The notes under the pieces: model-generated
What the model saw: the letters and a program-made list of their open reading frames with translations, nothing else
Database searches by the model: none
Told to the model about the DNA's origin: nothing
Assembly (NCBI GenBank): GCA_026120035.1
Contig: JALRME010000031.1
Coordinates: forward strand, 62,001-126,000
Length of the DNA: 64,000 nt
Direction of reading: 5' to 3'
Source: Coleophoma eucalyptorum
Lineage: Eukaryota; Ascomycota; Leotiomycetes; Helotiales; Dermateaceae
Part shown: in pieces, positions 11,322 to 23,600 of the stretch
How positions within the stretch are numbered: position 1 is the stretch's first letter
Layout of the letters: every line of letters starts with the position of its first letter
Program-made: the position numbers and the translations under genes

Positions 11322-13562
11322 ATAACAATAATGTCCGATACCGAGCCTTTGATACATCTGTAGATAGGGTATGTTCTTTTGTTTTATGTCCGCAGTTATG
11401 GAGGGATTTTTTGGCTTTCGATAGTGTTAGATGGTTGTACAAAAGGATTGATACAAAGATGTCTTAATTTGCTCCTCGGATATGGGAAAAGATACCCCAG
11501 CACTTGATTATACCAGGCGGTGGGCGCCATCGTGCAGGCGGTCATTGAAGTCATTTACAGCGGGTTAGAATATGCAATTCACAAGCATTTCCTTTCATTG
11601 ACAGTGTTTGTAAATCCGCATTCTATAACGGATCAGTGCAGGGGACTATTCTTATAAGATATTGATCTCAAGTCCCTGTTGCGCTTGATTTACCTGAGGT
11701 AGTTTCAGGCTTCGTAATTTTCTCCCGAAATGCATCCGCTCTTGCTCAATCCCTAAATCTAAATCGGCACGATCATCACGATCAGCACGATCAGCACCAT
11801 CAACTCAATCAACTCCACTTCTAGAATTTATTGTTTTCTTTGGTGTTGCCTAATTCAGTGTAACTATTGGCAAAGCACGAGAGTGCGTCTCGCTTAGAGC
11901 AAAGCTGGTATATCTCCTCTGCTCGAAAAAGGGTCTAATCTCACTGTCGCAGGAAAAGACGCTTGCTCTCCTGTTTACCAGACACGCAGAAACAGCTGGT
12001 CCGACATGAGCGTGATCCATGAAATATTTCAATCCGCAAGAAACAGATTATTTGAGCAGATTGATGCAGTCTTAACCTCAGTCTTGAACCACCTAAAAGA
12101 AGCAGCGTTGCAGAACGCAGAATGTGCAAGTTTGAGCTCATGTTTTGGCGAGCTGATCTAATAACATCTCAGCCACAGCCAGTTTGATATTGTGTTCACC
12201 AGCTTCCCTTCAGGCGCCTAGCGTAGCACCACATTTTCCGTAGAAATCAAGTGCTTTGGTTTCTTGTTGACCCTTTCTTGCCCACTTTGCTAGGGAGGCG
12301 ACAGTGTAGCTGAAAGCCGTTGACTTTATACCCTCGAACCCAACCCTGTCTAAGTCCATCCTCTTTGATGCGTGAGATTTGAAATCAGGGGAAGTGGTCG
12401 ACTAATGTACCACCTGCAGCTGGTCCTCCTGTTTGTTCATGGAGTTTGGATTTCCTCAGGACTCGCGTGCTTGGCATCCCTTTCTGGAAAGGACATGCTG
12501 GCAGTCGCGTTACGCGTCACATTTAGGCGATAGGGTCGGTAAATTACCGAAGCTCCACCACCACCACTTAACATCGCAGTGAAGGGGCATGGCAAAAGAA
12601 ACACGCTTCGACGGTACAATTAAAGTTGCACTGCCATCATCGGTGTAACGGAAGAAATGCCCGTTGCCAGTCGTCATACCTTTCGTGCTCTCCAAGCAGC
12701 TGGGCTGCCATTCGGTTACAGCGGAAGACACAGTAAGACGACCTGGACAGGGGGACACGAAGTCTATGTCTATCGGTACCGCCATTGTTGGCATACACCG
12801 TTGTTGGAGTTCTAGGACTTCAGACGTCCAGACGTCCAGACGAGAACTTTGCAATGGGCTTGAATTTTGAGAACAAATTTATGTGATTGTCTTCAAAACT
12901 TCTGTTATCTCTCTTAGTTGAGTCTATTTAAAGAGAGCTGCAATGCCTCCGTATTGTGAGCATGTCGCTTATTTCCCCACTGCGATATTCCGACCCATCT
13001 TCAGGACTCACTTAGGTGTCCATCCATGAGATTGCATGCACAGTGCACTGCTCCTTTCCATCTTGCACAGGATTTTGAATATCCTAGCCACCGCGCAAGA
13101 ACCCTTCTCCTCCTAAGGTGGGCAACTGCTGCGTACGAATTCCATTCCGTATTCGTCGATAGCTTCGTCACTCTAGTGGATCGGCTCCATTCAATCCCTC
13201 TGCATTCTCTGCCATCCTGTAATGAATGGGTAAAACCCAACACCGCAGTTAAAATACCAAGGAATTCTTTAGGCAAGGCTGCTATTTCAATCAGACTACG
13301 CCGAATAGCAGTATTCAAGAAACTGCACAGGGTATCACCAAAGCTGACTAGGTTGGTACATATCAGTACGCATTAAACAGGTACTGTAGATAGGTCAGGA
13401 GCCCCACCCTACAATTCTATCAATTGCAAGGTCCCACAGCAATGACATACCTATCTAACCCCAGCTTTCTCAAGTATACTTAACTCCTTTATCTTCCTGT
13501 TTTGAGTACTTGTTGAAGGTGTTGCTTTGTGACGGTGCTACCAATCGAGAACAACCGCAACC
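11322..13562. other. intergenic, no supported gene
   Basis: About 2.2 kb. At about 11767-11800 there is a short imperfect tandem repeat of CACGATCA units followed by CATCAACTC units. Frames at 12510-12854 minus and 13026-13376 plus are open but show no motif, start context or splice pattern. The last 100 bases are presumably the promoter of the following gene. Confidence 0.45.
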
Positions 13563-15382
13563 ATGAATTTTCTACTGGCGAAACTCGGTATCATCACAAT
13601 GCTCCCACTACTAACATCTGCTCGATCGTGGTACGATTTGGGCTTATACGGTGTCTATCCAACAGAAGACTATGTCTCTTTCAATATGAAGTCGCCCCTT
13701 GTCTCAATTGAGAAATGGGACGAATCATGCGACCATGATTACACCCTTCTCACACCGCGCGGAAACTGGGTTCACGACTATGGACCAATGATTCTTGACC
13801 CAAGAGGAGGTTTGGTATGGATGGAGACAAAATTTGGAGTGACTATGGATTTGAAGGTGCAACAATACAATGGCACGGATTTCCTAACCTTCTGGGCCGG
13901 GACTAATGATGGAACTCATGGAAGAGGAGTTTACTACATGGCAAGACAAAAAAAATCCAGTTTCACAAGCCTAAGGTTAACAAGACACAGCTGGATTCCG
14001 CTTACGATGTTGCACATGTTATATCTGCAGGAAATGGGCTCGAGGGCGACCTCCACGAGTTCAAGATTACTCCCGAGGGTACCGCATTAATCACTATCTA
14101 CGAAATCGTTAACGCAGATCTTTCGGCATTTGGAATCCAATCTGGCTGGATATATGATGGCCTTTTTCAAGAGATAGACATTGCCACGGGCGAAGTGCTA
14201 TTTCAATGGCGGTCGTCTGAACACTATAAGGTCGAAGAAACATTCGAGCCAATTGGTTGGAAAGGTAGAACTGAGGGATCCGCATTCGATTTCTTCCACA
14301 TCAACAGTATCGCGAAGGATCCAGATGGTAATTATTACGTCTCCTCTCGATACATGCATTCTGTGACATGCATCAGTCCGGATGGAAACGTGAATTGGAT
14401 TCTCGGAGGCAGAAGAAATGAGTTTGAAGATCTATCGGACGGCGCTGCAACCAACATGTCCTGGAACCATCATGCTGACTGGCATGAAAACAACACCCTG
14501 ACTATCTTTGATAATGGTGCAACCGACGAGATCCAAACTGCTCGATATAGCCGTGCGCTTTTGATCTCGGTCGATCCAGCGAACAGGACTGCCAAGGTGA
14601 TGCGGCAATTTGTAACACCAGGGAAATATCTTTCACAGTCGCAGGGCTCTGTACAGATTCTCCCAGAGAGTGGTAATATTTTTGTGGGCTGGGGCCACAC
14701 AGCCGCGTACTCAGAGTTCACAGCTGACGGGGAATTGCTTTGTGACACACACTTTGGGCCTTCACTCTTCTTCAGCTGGGGAAAAGTGAAGTCGTACCGA
14801 GGGTTTAAGGCATCTTGGATAGGAAAACCAAGGACTCCACCTGATGTGAAGATGCCTGATGCGAATAGCATATTTGTCAGTTGGAATGGTGCAACGGAGG
14901 TTGCTAGTTGGGTTCTTCAGGGCGCCAGTCCAGAGCATCCTCAGTTCATGGATATTGATCAGATACCGAAGGATACTTTCGAGGCAGGTTTCGAGCTTGG
15001 AGCCGAAGTGGAGGACTACAGTTTCCTGCGGGTTGCCGCAATGGATCTGGACGACGACGTTCTTGGATATACTAGTGTGGTTGATAGGAGAAGTCGAAGA
15101 ATGGTAAGCTCAGCTCGTGCCTTGTCACTATCGCACCATAGCGCTGATTCTGTCCAGGTTTCTGATAGCTTTATCCCGCTCGATCTGGATACTGACCTTG
15201 AAGGAGATGAATCTCTTCTTCTCCAGAGTTGCATTATTATAGCCAGCTTCCTTTTCGGAGTGTGGTTCATTTGGAGATTTCGTCGAACACTAGCGAAAAG
15301 AGCCTCTCACTGTTACCGAAGCTACTGGTCCAAGGAAAGAGCTTCGGTGGGATTCCAACCAATTCCAAGTAAGTGGCTGTGA
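13563..15382 (+). pseudogene. arylsulfotransferase-family (ASST_2-like) protein, one frameshift
   Basis: The product belongs to the fungal arylsulfotransferase-like beta-propeller family (Arylsulfotran_2), secreted or membrane-anchored proteins of unclear substrate. It starts with a signal peptide (MNFLLAKLGIITMLPLLTSA). Family landmarks are LTPRGNWVHDYGPMILD, GGLVWMETKFG, FLTFWAGTNDGTHGRGVYYM, GNGLEGDLHEFKITPEGTA, GWIYDGLFQEIDIATGEVL, FHINSIAKDPDGNYYVSSR and GNVNWILGGRRNEF. A single transmembrane segment (SCIIIASFLFGVWFIWRF) lies near the C-terminus, so the protein is probably anchored with its catalytic part outside. The reading frame shifts at an A8 run (about 13948-13955): upstream coding is in one frame, while KPKVNKTQLDSAYDV and everything after it is in the next, as for one lost base. 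No intron of fungal size fits there. It is either a real break or a homopolymer sequencing error. The stretch at about 15104-15157 may be an in-frame intron. Confidence 0.8.
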
Positions 15383-16126
15383 TCTCACTTTATGTATCGT
15401 GTTGACAACCTTTATAGCAGCTGAGATTGACTGAAGAAGCAAGGCGCATTGTTCGAGAACCATTTTAAGCTCTATACATTGCTTCTCGAATTTGACACAG
15501 ATTAGTGAAACAGATTCGAGTTTGATCATACGCCACGGCAATCGCTGTAAACATGTTTCTAAGTTCACAGATCTCGCCTATCGGTACGGTGGCTCAGGGA
15601 GATATTCAAAGTGAGAGCTCCTTAATGAGCCTGAAAATCAAGAGACACGATGGAAGAGGGCCTGGAACTGATTCATCTTCTTTCCAGGAAGCCTTCCCAG
15701 GGCAATCCAAGATTCAAGGTAAATGCAGGCGTAGGCGTAGACAGAACGTGTGCAGATAGAGGAGGTAACAGAATCGATTGATCGAATTTCAAGCACGACA
15801 CCAGCCAGCTCATGTGTTAGCTATTTGGGGCATATTGACCTTGGTTACCTGTCCAGTCATTGCAATAGTCTAGTACACAACATCACTGGTGTTGTTCTTC
15901 AAATTGACAAGTCATGGCATAGTCTCTGCTGCGGATATCGCAGATGCCTGGTTGATGGGAAAGCAATCATCTCATTGACACTATCTGTATCGAAATCCCG
16001 TTGTATATTGCTCTTCTATATAATAGTACATACTTTGTCACCGACACCCCTTAATTTTGCAAATTAAGTCTCCTTACATCTCTGGTCTAGTTCTTGTATT
16101 CCTTCCTGTCCTCTACTGCCACATTT
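15383..16126. other. intergenic, no supported gene
   Basis: Region between the converging ends of the sulfotransferase-like gene and the F-box gene. It should contain both 3' UTRs. No motif-bearing frame is visible. Confidence 0.5.
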
Positions 16127-17010
16127 TCAGTGGGCGATACCATTTCTACATGTTCCTGATATTTTAACCCTACTCCCATCTGACCAGATGTCATGTATTC
16201 CCATTGCTCGTCGTTTCTTAAGTCTGGGCTGCACACGGTCTGGTTGGTATGTGTCGTAATATGCGGTTGGTGGATGAGTTGGTCTAATATATGCGGGATA
16301 GTTTGACGTTTCGTATGCGTTATCAAAATGTTTTCTTCTTTTTACCGTTGATCTATGGGAGTTGATATCACTATTGGGAAGGGAGCGTAAAGAGGCTGGA
16401 TGGTTCCACCTTGGTCTGCTCCTGACTGCTTCAAGCATGTCGTATCTTTCCCTGCTCACCATCTTCTCGGATTCCCAGTCCAAGCACAGGTTTGAGGGTG
16501 TCCAGTCTTGAAGTAGCATACACAATGGCCGGTATTTCCCTTCGAACAGACTGACGTTTTGGTGTCGAGATCGGTGCATAGGGTAGAGTTTTTTGCTCGC
16601 AAGTCCAAGACATGCTGAGCTGGCTGGATCGAGGTGATCGAATATCGATAATTGGATCTCTGGTGGAAGCTCTTTAAAATATGCCTTTCTTGGGGGGGTT
16701 GTATCTGGTTAAGTTCAGCTCTGTGCCTTTTCGCAATCAATACCACCCTGTTAGGCTTCGACGTACCACAGCATTCATAGGACCGTGAATTACCTGGAGC
16801 TGGTTTGTCTACATGATGGCTAGGGTAAAGCGTTTGGTATTCTTTATTGCTGTGTTTCTTGACCTGACGCTTAGATTTGTAGTTCGTCCTTAAGCCCCCG
16901 AGGCGGAAGTAGTCTCGAAGAGAACGAGAATCCGAATGGTAATCTGGCATATCGTCAACTCCTAGTATAGGTAATAGAATGCTGGGGATTGAATATTTGA
17001 GAGAATCCAA
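16127..17010 (-). CDS. F-box domain protein
   Basis: Two exons, 17010-16794 and 16704-16127, joined by a GT-AG intron with a CTTAAC branch-like site before the acceptor, give 264 aa. An F-box begins right after the junction: ELPPEIQLSIFDHLDPASS, then ACLGLASKKLYPMHRSRH. It is followed by LFEGKYRPLCMLLQDW and KMVSRERYDMLEA, the usual C-terminal companion of short fungal F-box proteins. The F-box would bind Skp1 and place the protein in an SCF ubiquitin ligase; the target is unknown. The N-terminal 70 residues and the basic C-terminus (RPTHPPTAYYDTY, RLKKRRAMG) have no recognised domain. The two exon frames differ and neither alone shows the domain whole; the splice phase (1) fits exactly. The gene sits at the edge of the AT-rich island but has no stop inside the exons. 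Confidence 0.75.
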
Positions 17011-18699
17011 CCCGACAACAAATTCGAACGGGAAAACCGATCCTTTATACTGAGGCGGGAGTCGTACTTACCTAGTTGTATAGTTTATGCTAGGTTAAAA
17101 AAAAGCTGGTAAATCTCACTCGTCTCCGTGTCTTAAATTAGGTGCAGCTCCTCTATAGTGTTGCTTGTATGGTCTAGTTTGTTCATCGTTTGCCCCTCGA
17201 TGAAGGACACGCTTAGAATATTTTCGATACATTGACTCTCAAATCCCATTATCTCAAATATCACATGAAAGTATCACGGGCCAACTTAGGTCATTAGAAC
17301 AAGACCGATGCCTTCATGAAGGCTGTTAGATCTCTCACAGTGTTCGAATGACTATAAGGCATGTGCATTTTACCAAAGGGTGCTATGATCTCGGGATTAT
17401 GTATTGTACTAAACTCGTGACCCGGGTACCCCATGATCAGAATGTCTCTATCGACCTCACGTGATGTCAATCTATACAGCCCAGAGGGCTTTGTGGGAGT
17501 CAGGTCTTGGGAATTTGAACAAGAGATCAGGGGTCGTAGCCAGCCTTTTGTAAAAATACTAGTCAATATCATACTAGTCCGTGTGATAACCCTGACATAA
17601 CTTGATTGCTAGCTTACCTGTTTGAGCAATCAAGACATGCTGAACATAATCCGTAGCACAAAGCGAATACACATCTATTTATATCCATTATCAGGTACTC
17701 GGGCGACTATTCACTACTGAACAAAGGGTTAATACAGAAAGCGCCACGATATATAAGTAGAATGGCTATTTAATCACCTCGGATGTTCACTAAAGTAAAG
17801 TAGAAACTACGAAGTCATTTTTTGACCATCAAGACTTTTAGTTCCAAGTTAGGCAAGAAGTCTCCGCGTACCACCTATTCGTATTCTTTACATAACAACA
17901 AATATCGGCCTTGAGCTGCACAAAGGAAGGAAATACATGAGTATGAATGTAAGACATCCGCACAGCGTGCAACTACTGTAAAGTACAATGTTACTTCTAC
18001 ATAAGTAGGTATACACTTCAAGCCTTCATATAATAGCTTAAATCGAATTCAATTTTGGGTTAAGCTCGATTAGAAAGAACTAGAAAGGAAATTTAAATTG
18101 AGTTCAAGTCCGATTTGAATTAGATTTAAAGTATACTCAAATTAGATATAGGAACAATAATTTTTCTAGTCAATTTAAAAAAAACATATATTAGAAGGCT
18201 CCCCCCTCCCTAACGAGTCAGCTTAATAATAGACTGTCACCTATTATATGGCTTGACTCGGTATCTACTCTAGTCTTAATACTAGCTCTAGCTTAAACCT
18301 AATTTGAACCGTAAAAAAGACCGAATTAAAGCTCTGCTTTCGTAAGGCTTAATGCCGAGAAATGTTATGAAGCCATACTGATTCGAAGGATAGGGTAAGT
18401 ATTACCTAGTATCGTAGGTAAGGGTAGCCTAATTGATAAGTCAAGAATGATACGAATATTTCTTCTATGCGTATACGTATTAGTAATATAAGGAAGTTAA
18501 GTAAGAAGCAATAGGGTAACAATAACCAGCATTATTAAATTTCTAGAGCTTAACTTTTTTTTCAAGGAAAAAAGGGTTATATATATAAGTAGGAGTTATG
18601 CTAGTAAATGTGTATAAAACATATGCTATAGTCTAGTCCAAGTTTAGGTTTATTAGTTCAAAGATAAGAACATAGCATAAGTCTAAGCTTAGGTCTGCG
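17011..18699. other. transition from gene island to AT-rich island
   Basis: The first 600 bases look like ordinary spacer. From about 17700 the sequence becomes strongly AT-rich, with repeated words such as AATTAGATTTAAA and TTCGAATT and no usable reading frames. An open frame at 17294-17572 minus has no recognised motif. I read the rest as old, RIP-degraded repeat DNA of unidentified kind. Confidence 0.4.
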
Positions 18700-18768
18700 A
18701 CAGTAAAACAAAGCTTAAAGGTCGACTTAGGTTACCTTGAAAGGATAATCTAAGTCTGTTTTTACTGT
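18700..18768. repeat. short inverted-repeat (fold-back) sequence
   Basis: The 69-bp stretch begins ACAGTAAAAC and ends GTTTTTACTGT, and the two arms pair imperfectly over about 30 bases (left arm AAGCTTAAAGGTCGACTTAGG against the complement of the right). It could be a tiny MITE remnant or a decayed hairpin. It is flanked by an AT dinucleotide run (18775-18795). Confidence 0.4.
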
Positions 18769-19399
18769 ATAATATAATATATATATATATTATTATAGTA
18801 ATATACTATATCTACGGACTTGGGGAATTAAACTTGATTTAATTGAGATTTGAACCCGATTTAGATCCGATTTAAACCCCAATTCGAAATTAATAACTGG
18901 GATCACATGAACGGACAAGAGGACATAAATTATACTAAGTAAACAGTTATTAGTTCTATGCAAGGTATTAAAGTGCCTTTCTATACGTGTTTCCCTAAAT
19001 TATCTAGAAACAAAAGTACTCATTTCTTCAACATCGTTGTTCAATATAGAGATAGAAAGATTTCAAAAAAATCCAGAAATTTTTTTTGATAGAGTTATGT
19101 AAAATATAAAAAACTTGACATGAAAAAATATAATAGAATTAAACTATAGCTTAATCTTAATTCAAAATTACTATACATTTACCTTAATTTAAACCGACCA
19201 GGATCTACTTTAAGATACTATTATAGACCTAAGTCAACACCAAATCTGTAACTAACCCTGCCTATATTTATGCTTAAATTTGAGATCTTTAATTTAAAAT
19301 CTTATTTTAAATCTATAAAGGCTTTTTTCATTATTGTTTCGTATGGTTGATTCAAATACTGTAGGCATGTACATACTATGTAAGTAGTTATTACCTACT
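18769..19399. other. AT-rich degraded sequence
   Basis: AT-rich sequence with TA runs and no coding signal, probably RIP-degraded repeat DNA. Nothing recognisable. Confidence 0.4.
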
Positions 19400-20167
19400 A
19401 GGCTGCGCACCAAAATCAGACCAGACCAGTGGGTGGGTTTTCAGCCCAGTAACCAGACCACTGGTTTCTTAACCAGCTCACATAAACCATTACGGAATTC
19501 TATACTGTAGAGGAGGGGTCTCGAAAAAGAGAGAGGGGTTTTCCTTGCTTGATTTTAACTCTAGAATCCAACTTAAGTTTCTATTTCGACTTTAAAATCT
19601 ACTAACTCTTGATCTTTTTGACTTTGGATATTGACTTTAGATTTCGATTTTGAATTTCGACTTTGAATTTTAACTTTAAATTTCGACTTTAGGTCCTATC
19701 TTTAGATTTTAATTTACTTAGGTTATCTATTTTAGGGTTAGTATAATAACATTAAAAAACACTAAATAAGCGAATGCATAGATACTAGAGATTAAAGAAC
19801 CTTTTATAAGCGAGTAAGTCGGAAGCAACTAAGAGGGGCCGTTTAAAATTAAAGTCAAAATCAAGCGAAAGTTGGAATTAAGAGTTAGAATCGAGAGTTA
19901 GAATTAAAAGTTAGAATTAAGAATTAGAATTCAAAGTATTAATTAATTAAGAGTTAAATTCTAAGAGAAGAAATCTAAAGTCAAAATTAAGAGTTAGAGT
20001 TTAAAGTTGAAATTAATAGTCAAAACCTAAGAGATAGGTAACCCCCCCCCTTTTTGAAACTCCTATATACTAGACGAAACCCGTATATTAAGCAAAAAAC
20101 CAGTGCTTAAACCAGTGGGTGGTTTACAAATTGAAAAACCAGCCCATGGGTACTCAGTGCGCAGCCT
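19400..20167. mobile_element. non-autonomous TIR element (MITE/fold-back)
   Basis: The ends are exact 12-bp inverted repeats: TAGGCTGCGCAC at 19400 and its complement GTGCGCAGCCTA ending at 20167. Inside each end comes a CCAGTGGGTGG / ACCAGTGG motif, with further imperfect complementarity (AACCAGCCCA near the right end, TCAGCCCAGTAACCAG near the left). Then come a G-run (left, about 19512-19540) and a C-run (right, about 20041-20050). The core is made of degenerate short repeats, TTTCGACTTTAAA-like on the left half and AGTTAGAATTAAG-like on the right half, so the halves could fold on each other. There is no coding capacity. The YAGGCTGCGC-type end resembles hAT-type TIRs, but I could not find a convincing 8-bp target duplication. 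Size is 768 bp. Confidence 0.6.
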
Positions 20168-20267
20168 ACCTCTAAGTATGCAGTTTTGAATTTAAGGTTG
20201 AACTTTAACCCTTAGCTCTTATATGGTGCCGCTATATATAAAAAGACAATATACAAATTTATGATAC

Positions 20268-20455
20268 TGTTGGTATACGTTTACAACGGGCAGACCTCGT
20301 AATAGCATCGTAGGCTTTAATTACAGGGTATACAGTGTGTTGTAGGTGGTTGTTGATTCTCTATGTATGTCTATCGTAAATAGGGTTATATCCCATCAAT
20401 GAATGCTACCACGTGATTGGGTCACGTGCTAAGTATATATCATTGCAATCCGACA
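20268..20455 (-). repeat. 3' LTR of Copia element 1
   Basis: Begins TGTTGGTATACG and ends AATCCGACA (TG...CA). It is 188 bp, the same length as the partner LTR at 26096-26283, and differs from it mainly by C/T and G/A changes. Contains a CACGTGATTGGGTCACGTG inverted motif. Confidence 0.85.
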
Positions 20456-20509
20456 CTAGCAACTCTTTCTTTTTACAGAGAGAATCCAGATGCTCTTAGA
20501 GCTCCTATT

Positions 20510-20692
20510 TCAACGTTCTACCCATTCTACCTCCTGTAGGTTGATCCTATTCGTATCTATAAGTTGTTTTAATACTAGCGAGGCATTGCTTTTAGTTATA
20601 GTATCAGCTGGATTAGTAGCACCTTCTATCCACTTTATCTCTACAATTTTACGTCTTTCGTATGACTGTCGAAGGCATATGATATCGATCAT
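20510..20692 (-). pseudogene. Copia RNase H relic
   Basis: Fragment reading MIDIICLRQSYERR, then IKWIEGATNPADTITK and LKQLIDTNRINL, the C-terminal RNase H end of Copia polyproteins (the NPAD motif is diagnostic). It is closely parallel to 48827-49018. It is part of element 20268-26283 and is interrupted upstream by stops. Confidence 0.75.
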
Positions 20693-23600
20693 AAGGCGCT
20701 TTTCCTATATTGTTCCTAGCTTAACAAGGCATTCGAATACTAACCTAGAATCAGTACAAATAACCAGTGGAAGGTGGATATTAAGCTGTTGTTCTACGGT
20801 TGTTTTTAGTACTATTCCTGTATCGAATCCATATGTTATAGCGTATAGTTCAGAGGCTAATACGCTCCTTATAACTCTCTTACACTTAGTAGAACTCCAA
20901 TGTATAATATTGGCCTTATTAGAGCCATCAGCTAGTGCACAGATATATCCAATTTAACTCGATAGATCCTTATTATTTGCAAAAGATCCATCTACGAATA
21001 TAATCAATTTAAGAGTCTTAATATCCAATTTAACGAATTTGAGACCTCTGGACTTATTATCGATCTACCACTTAATACGCTTGTTTAGTTGTATGTTATC
21101 ATCCTTCGTAGGATTGATTACTTGAGTAGCAACTAATAGATCGTATGATGCCTCTGGTTAACATACGGAGGCGATATAGGCACCTCTGGCTCTCTAAGCA
21201 ATATATTGTTGCTTTAGTGTAAGTATACCTCTCGTATCGGCTATAGATATACTATTTGGAACTATCCTTTCTTTAATAGGTGACAATTTAGTATACTAGC
21301 GTTCTTGGCTCAAATGTATAGTTTCACTTTGTAGTTCGATTATACCTCCGTTGAACTTGATTGGGTGTTTAGGTGTAAGCTACTCGCGAGGTTTTGTAGG
21401 GAATCCTACCTTAGTAAGTTGTTCTTATTCTATAGTAGCGAATTTGTTATCTACTAGGAATAAGGTATCATCGGTTTAGAGGCCTATAATACCGAATACA
21501 GTTGTATCTAAGTTGGTATATAATAGGTATGTATCGTACGTGGATTGTACTATATTAAGCTCCTTAATGTGATGTTTGTGATACGTATTGAACTAGTGAT
21601 TGCCTACTTCTGGAATACCGTATAAGGATCGTAAAACCTTCATAATAGCACCTTCTTCGGCTCCTAATGCCTAACTAAGTTCGTATGGTACTCGTATATA
21701 GAAATCACGAGCTAGAGTCGTTTTGGATTGTACGTATGCCTAGGATATATCACGTAGGTATAAGTTTGTATCTATACCTATAAATATAGCTACTAGGCAG
21801 AGGATAAGTCTCTGGCTCATTCTTTGAATTATAGGTGATTCTATAAGAACTAGCCTCTTGCCGTCGTCGTTATATGCCTGTACAACTAGCCTAGATTTAG
21901 CGTATGGCTTATTCTCCTCGTTCTTCATACTATCCACGAATCGAGCTTTGAAAATACGTACTCCTAATGGTATCTTAGAGGGTTGAACGAGTCGAAATAC
22001 GTCTTTTTGGAGTAATCCTTTAACCTCTTTCTCACGTGATTCTTCGAAGGTTGATTTAGGTAGCCCGGCTGGGTAAATCGTTAACGAATGTAGGTGGACT
22101 TCTATAATGTCAATTGGATATTTTCGTGGCCTTCCTCTGCCCCGTTTTATAGGAATTGTAGGTGTAGTTTGTATAGGCGTTACCTGCTCTTCTGATAATG
22201 CTACGACATCGATCCTAGCGTCGACTCCGACGTTATTTCCGGTTTCTTCGAAATATGGCTTTACGGATGTAGTACGAAATTACGTAACGCCACGTAGTAA
22301 TCGTAAGGTATATGTTTCGCCTTCTATACTTATGAGGTTATAAGGTCCTACCTAATAACCTACCTGGTTTATTAGGCCTTCTCTCCATACGAGAACAGGT
22401 GCGTTCAGAGGTAGGTTATATACTATAGTTGATAAAGGTCCGTTTCGCATCTAAAGTGCCTCTGAAACCTAGCGTTATGAGCGTAGCTTTCTTATTTCTT
22501 CTATAGCTTTTCTAAGTGCTTTTGAGCGTTCTACAATCGAAGGATTCGATAGATCTAATTCTACCATACGTGGGAATGCTCCAAATACTAGTAGTGTTGG
22601 TACAAGGCCATCGGGGCCTATAGTATCGTTCAATGCTTTTAGTACCATCTAGAGTGCTATTTCCTTACTCAGATCTAGTAGTTCTATTGCTATAATCTTA
22701 TAGGCTCGACGAAGTAGGCCATAGTACCTCTCTACTATACCTATCGAGTTGTGTGCCTCTATAGGTACTACCTTGGTTGTGATACCTACGTTTATAGCGT
22801 AGTGATTGAATTCCTAGCTTATAAAGTTCTTACTAGCATCGTAGGTTATAAAGTCAGGTAGGCCTAGGTAGGTATCGATCCAACATACGCGTAGTGCATC
22901 CTAGGTGTGTTTTATAGAGATATTTACTAGCCATCTAGTAGCTTAGAATCTTATAGCTTCGTCGATCACGTACAATATCGGTAGGTTATCGATATAGAAT
23001 ATATCGACGACTATAGAGTAGTTAAAGTCGATATCGTCCTTTAAGGTAAATCTGAACCTCCTAGGTGATTTACTATATATTTAGCAATAGTAGTAGAACT
23101 TTATAAGGTATTCTAGCGCCACCTTATCGACGTTTTCGTAGCCTAATCGTTCTAGAACTCGCCGTAGCCTTTCTACGGATGGGTGGCCAAATCGTCGATA
23201 TAGCCTTCGTAATTCAGTCGTAGTTAGGTAGCATAGATCCTAGGTGAATGTTATAGTTATATAGCTACTTAGTACATTATTCCAAAGGAGAAACGGGTGT
23301 CTATAACGTCGAATTATAGGTATTTTCTTTATGGGTGAATTAATCGTATTATCGAGGTTATTATAGTATACATTCAATCTATCTATATCTATTAGGCATA
23401 GTAGAAATAGTATATCGACTTCGATAATATAGAATTAGATGATTCCAATAGGTGTATCTACGTCAATTGATCCTATTGACAATATAGTGCCTATACCAAA
23501 TTATACGCTAACGAGTCCTTTTATATCGGTATTCAAGCTTACTATCGTATCGAGTTTCTAGAGTGCTAGAAATTGATTGTAGCCTACGGTAGATCTATTG

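Noticed and set aside
12510..12854. Open frame of 114 codons on the minus strand
   Set aside because: Trp-run and low-similarity composition, no recognisable domain, overlapped by frames on the other strand.
17294..17572. Open frame of 92 codons on the minus strand upstream of the F-box gene
   Set aside because: Looks protein-like in places but no motif or splice partner; could be a separate hypothetical gene, not supported enough to list.
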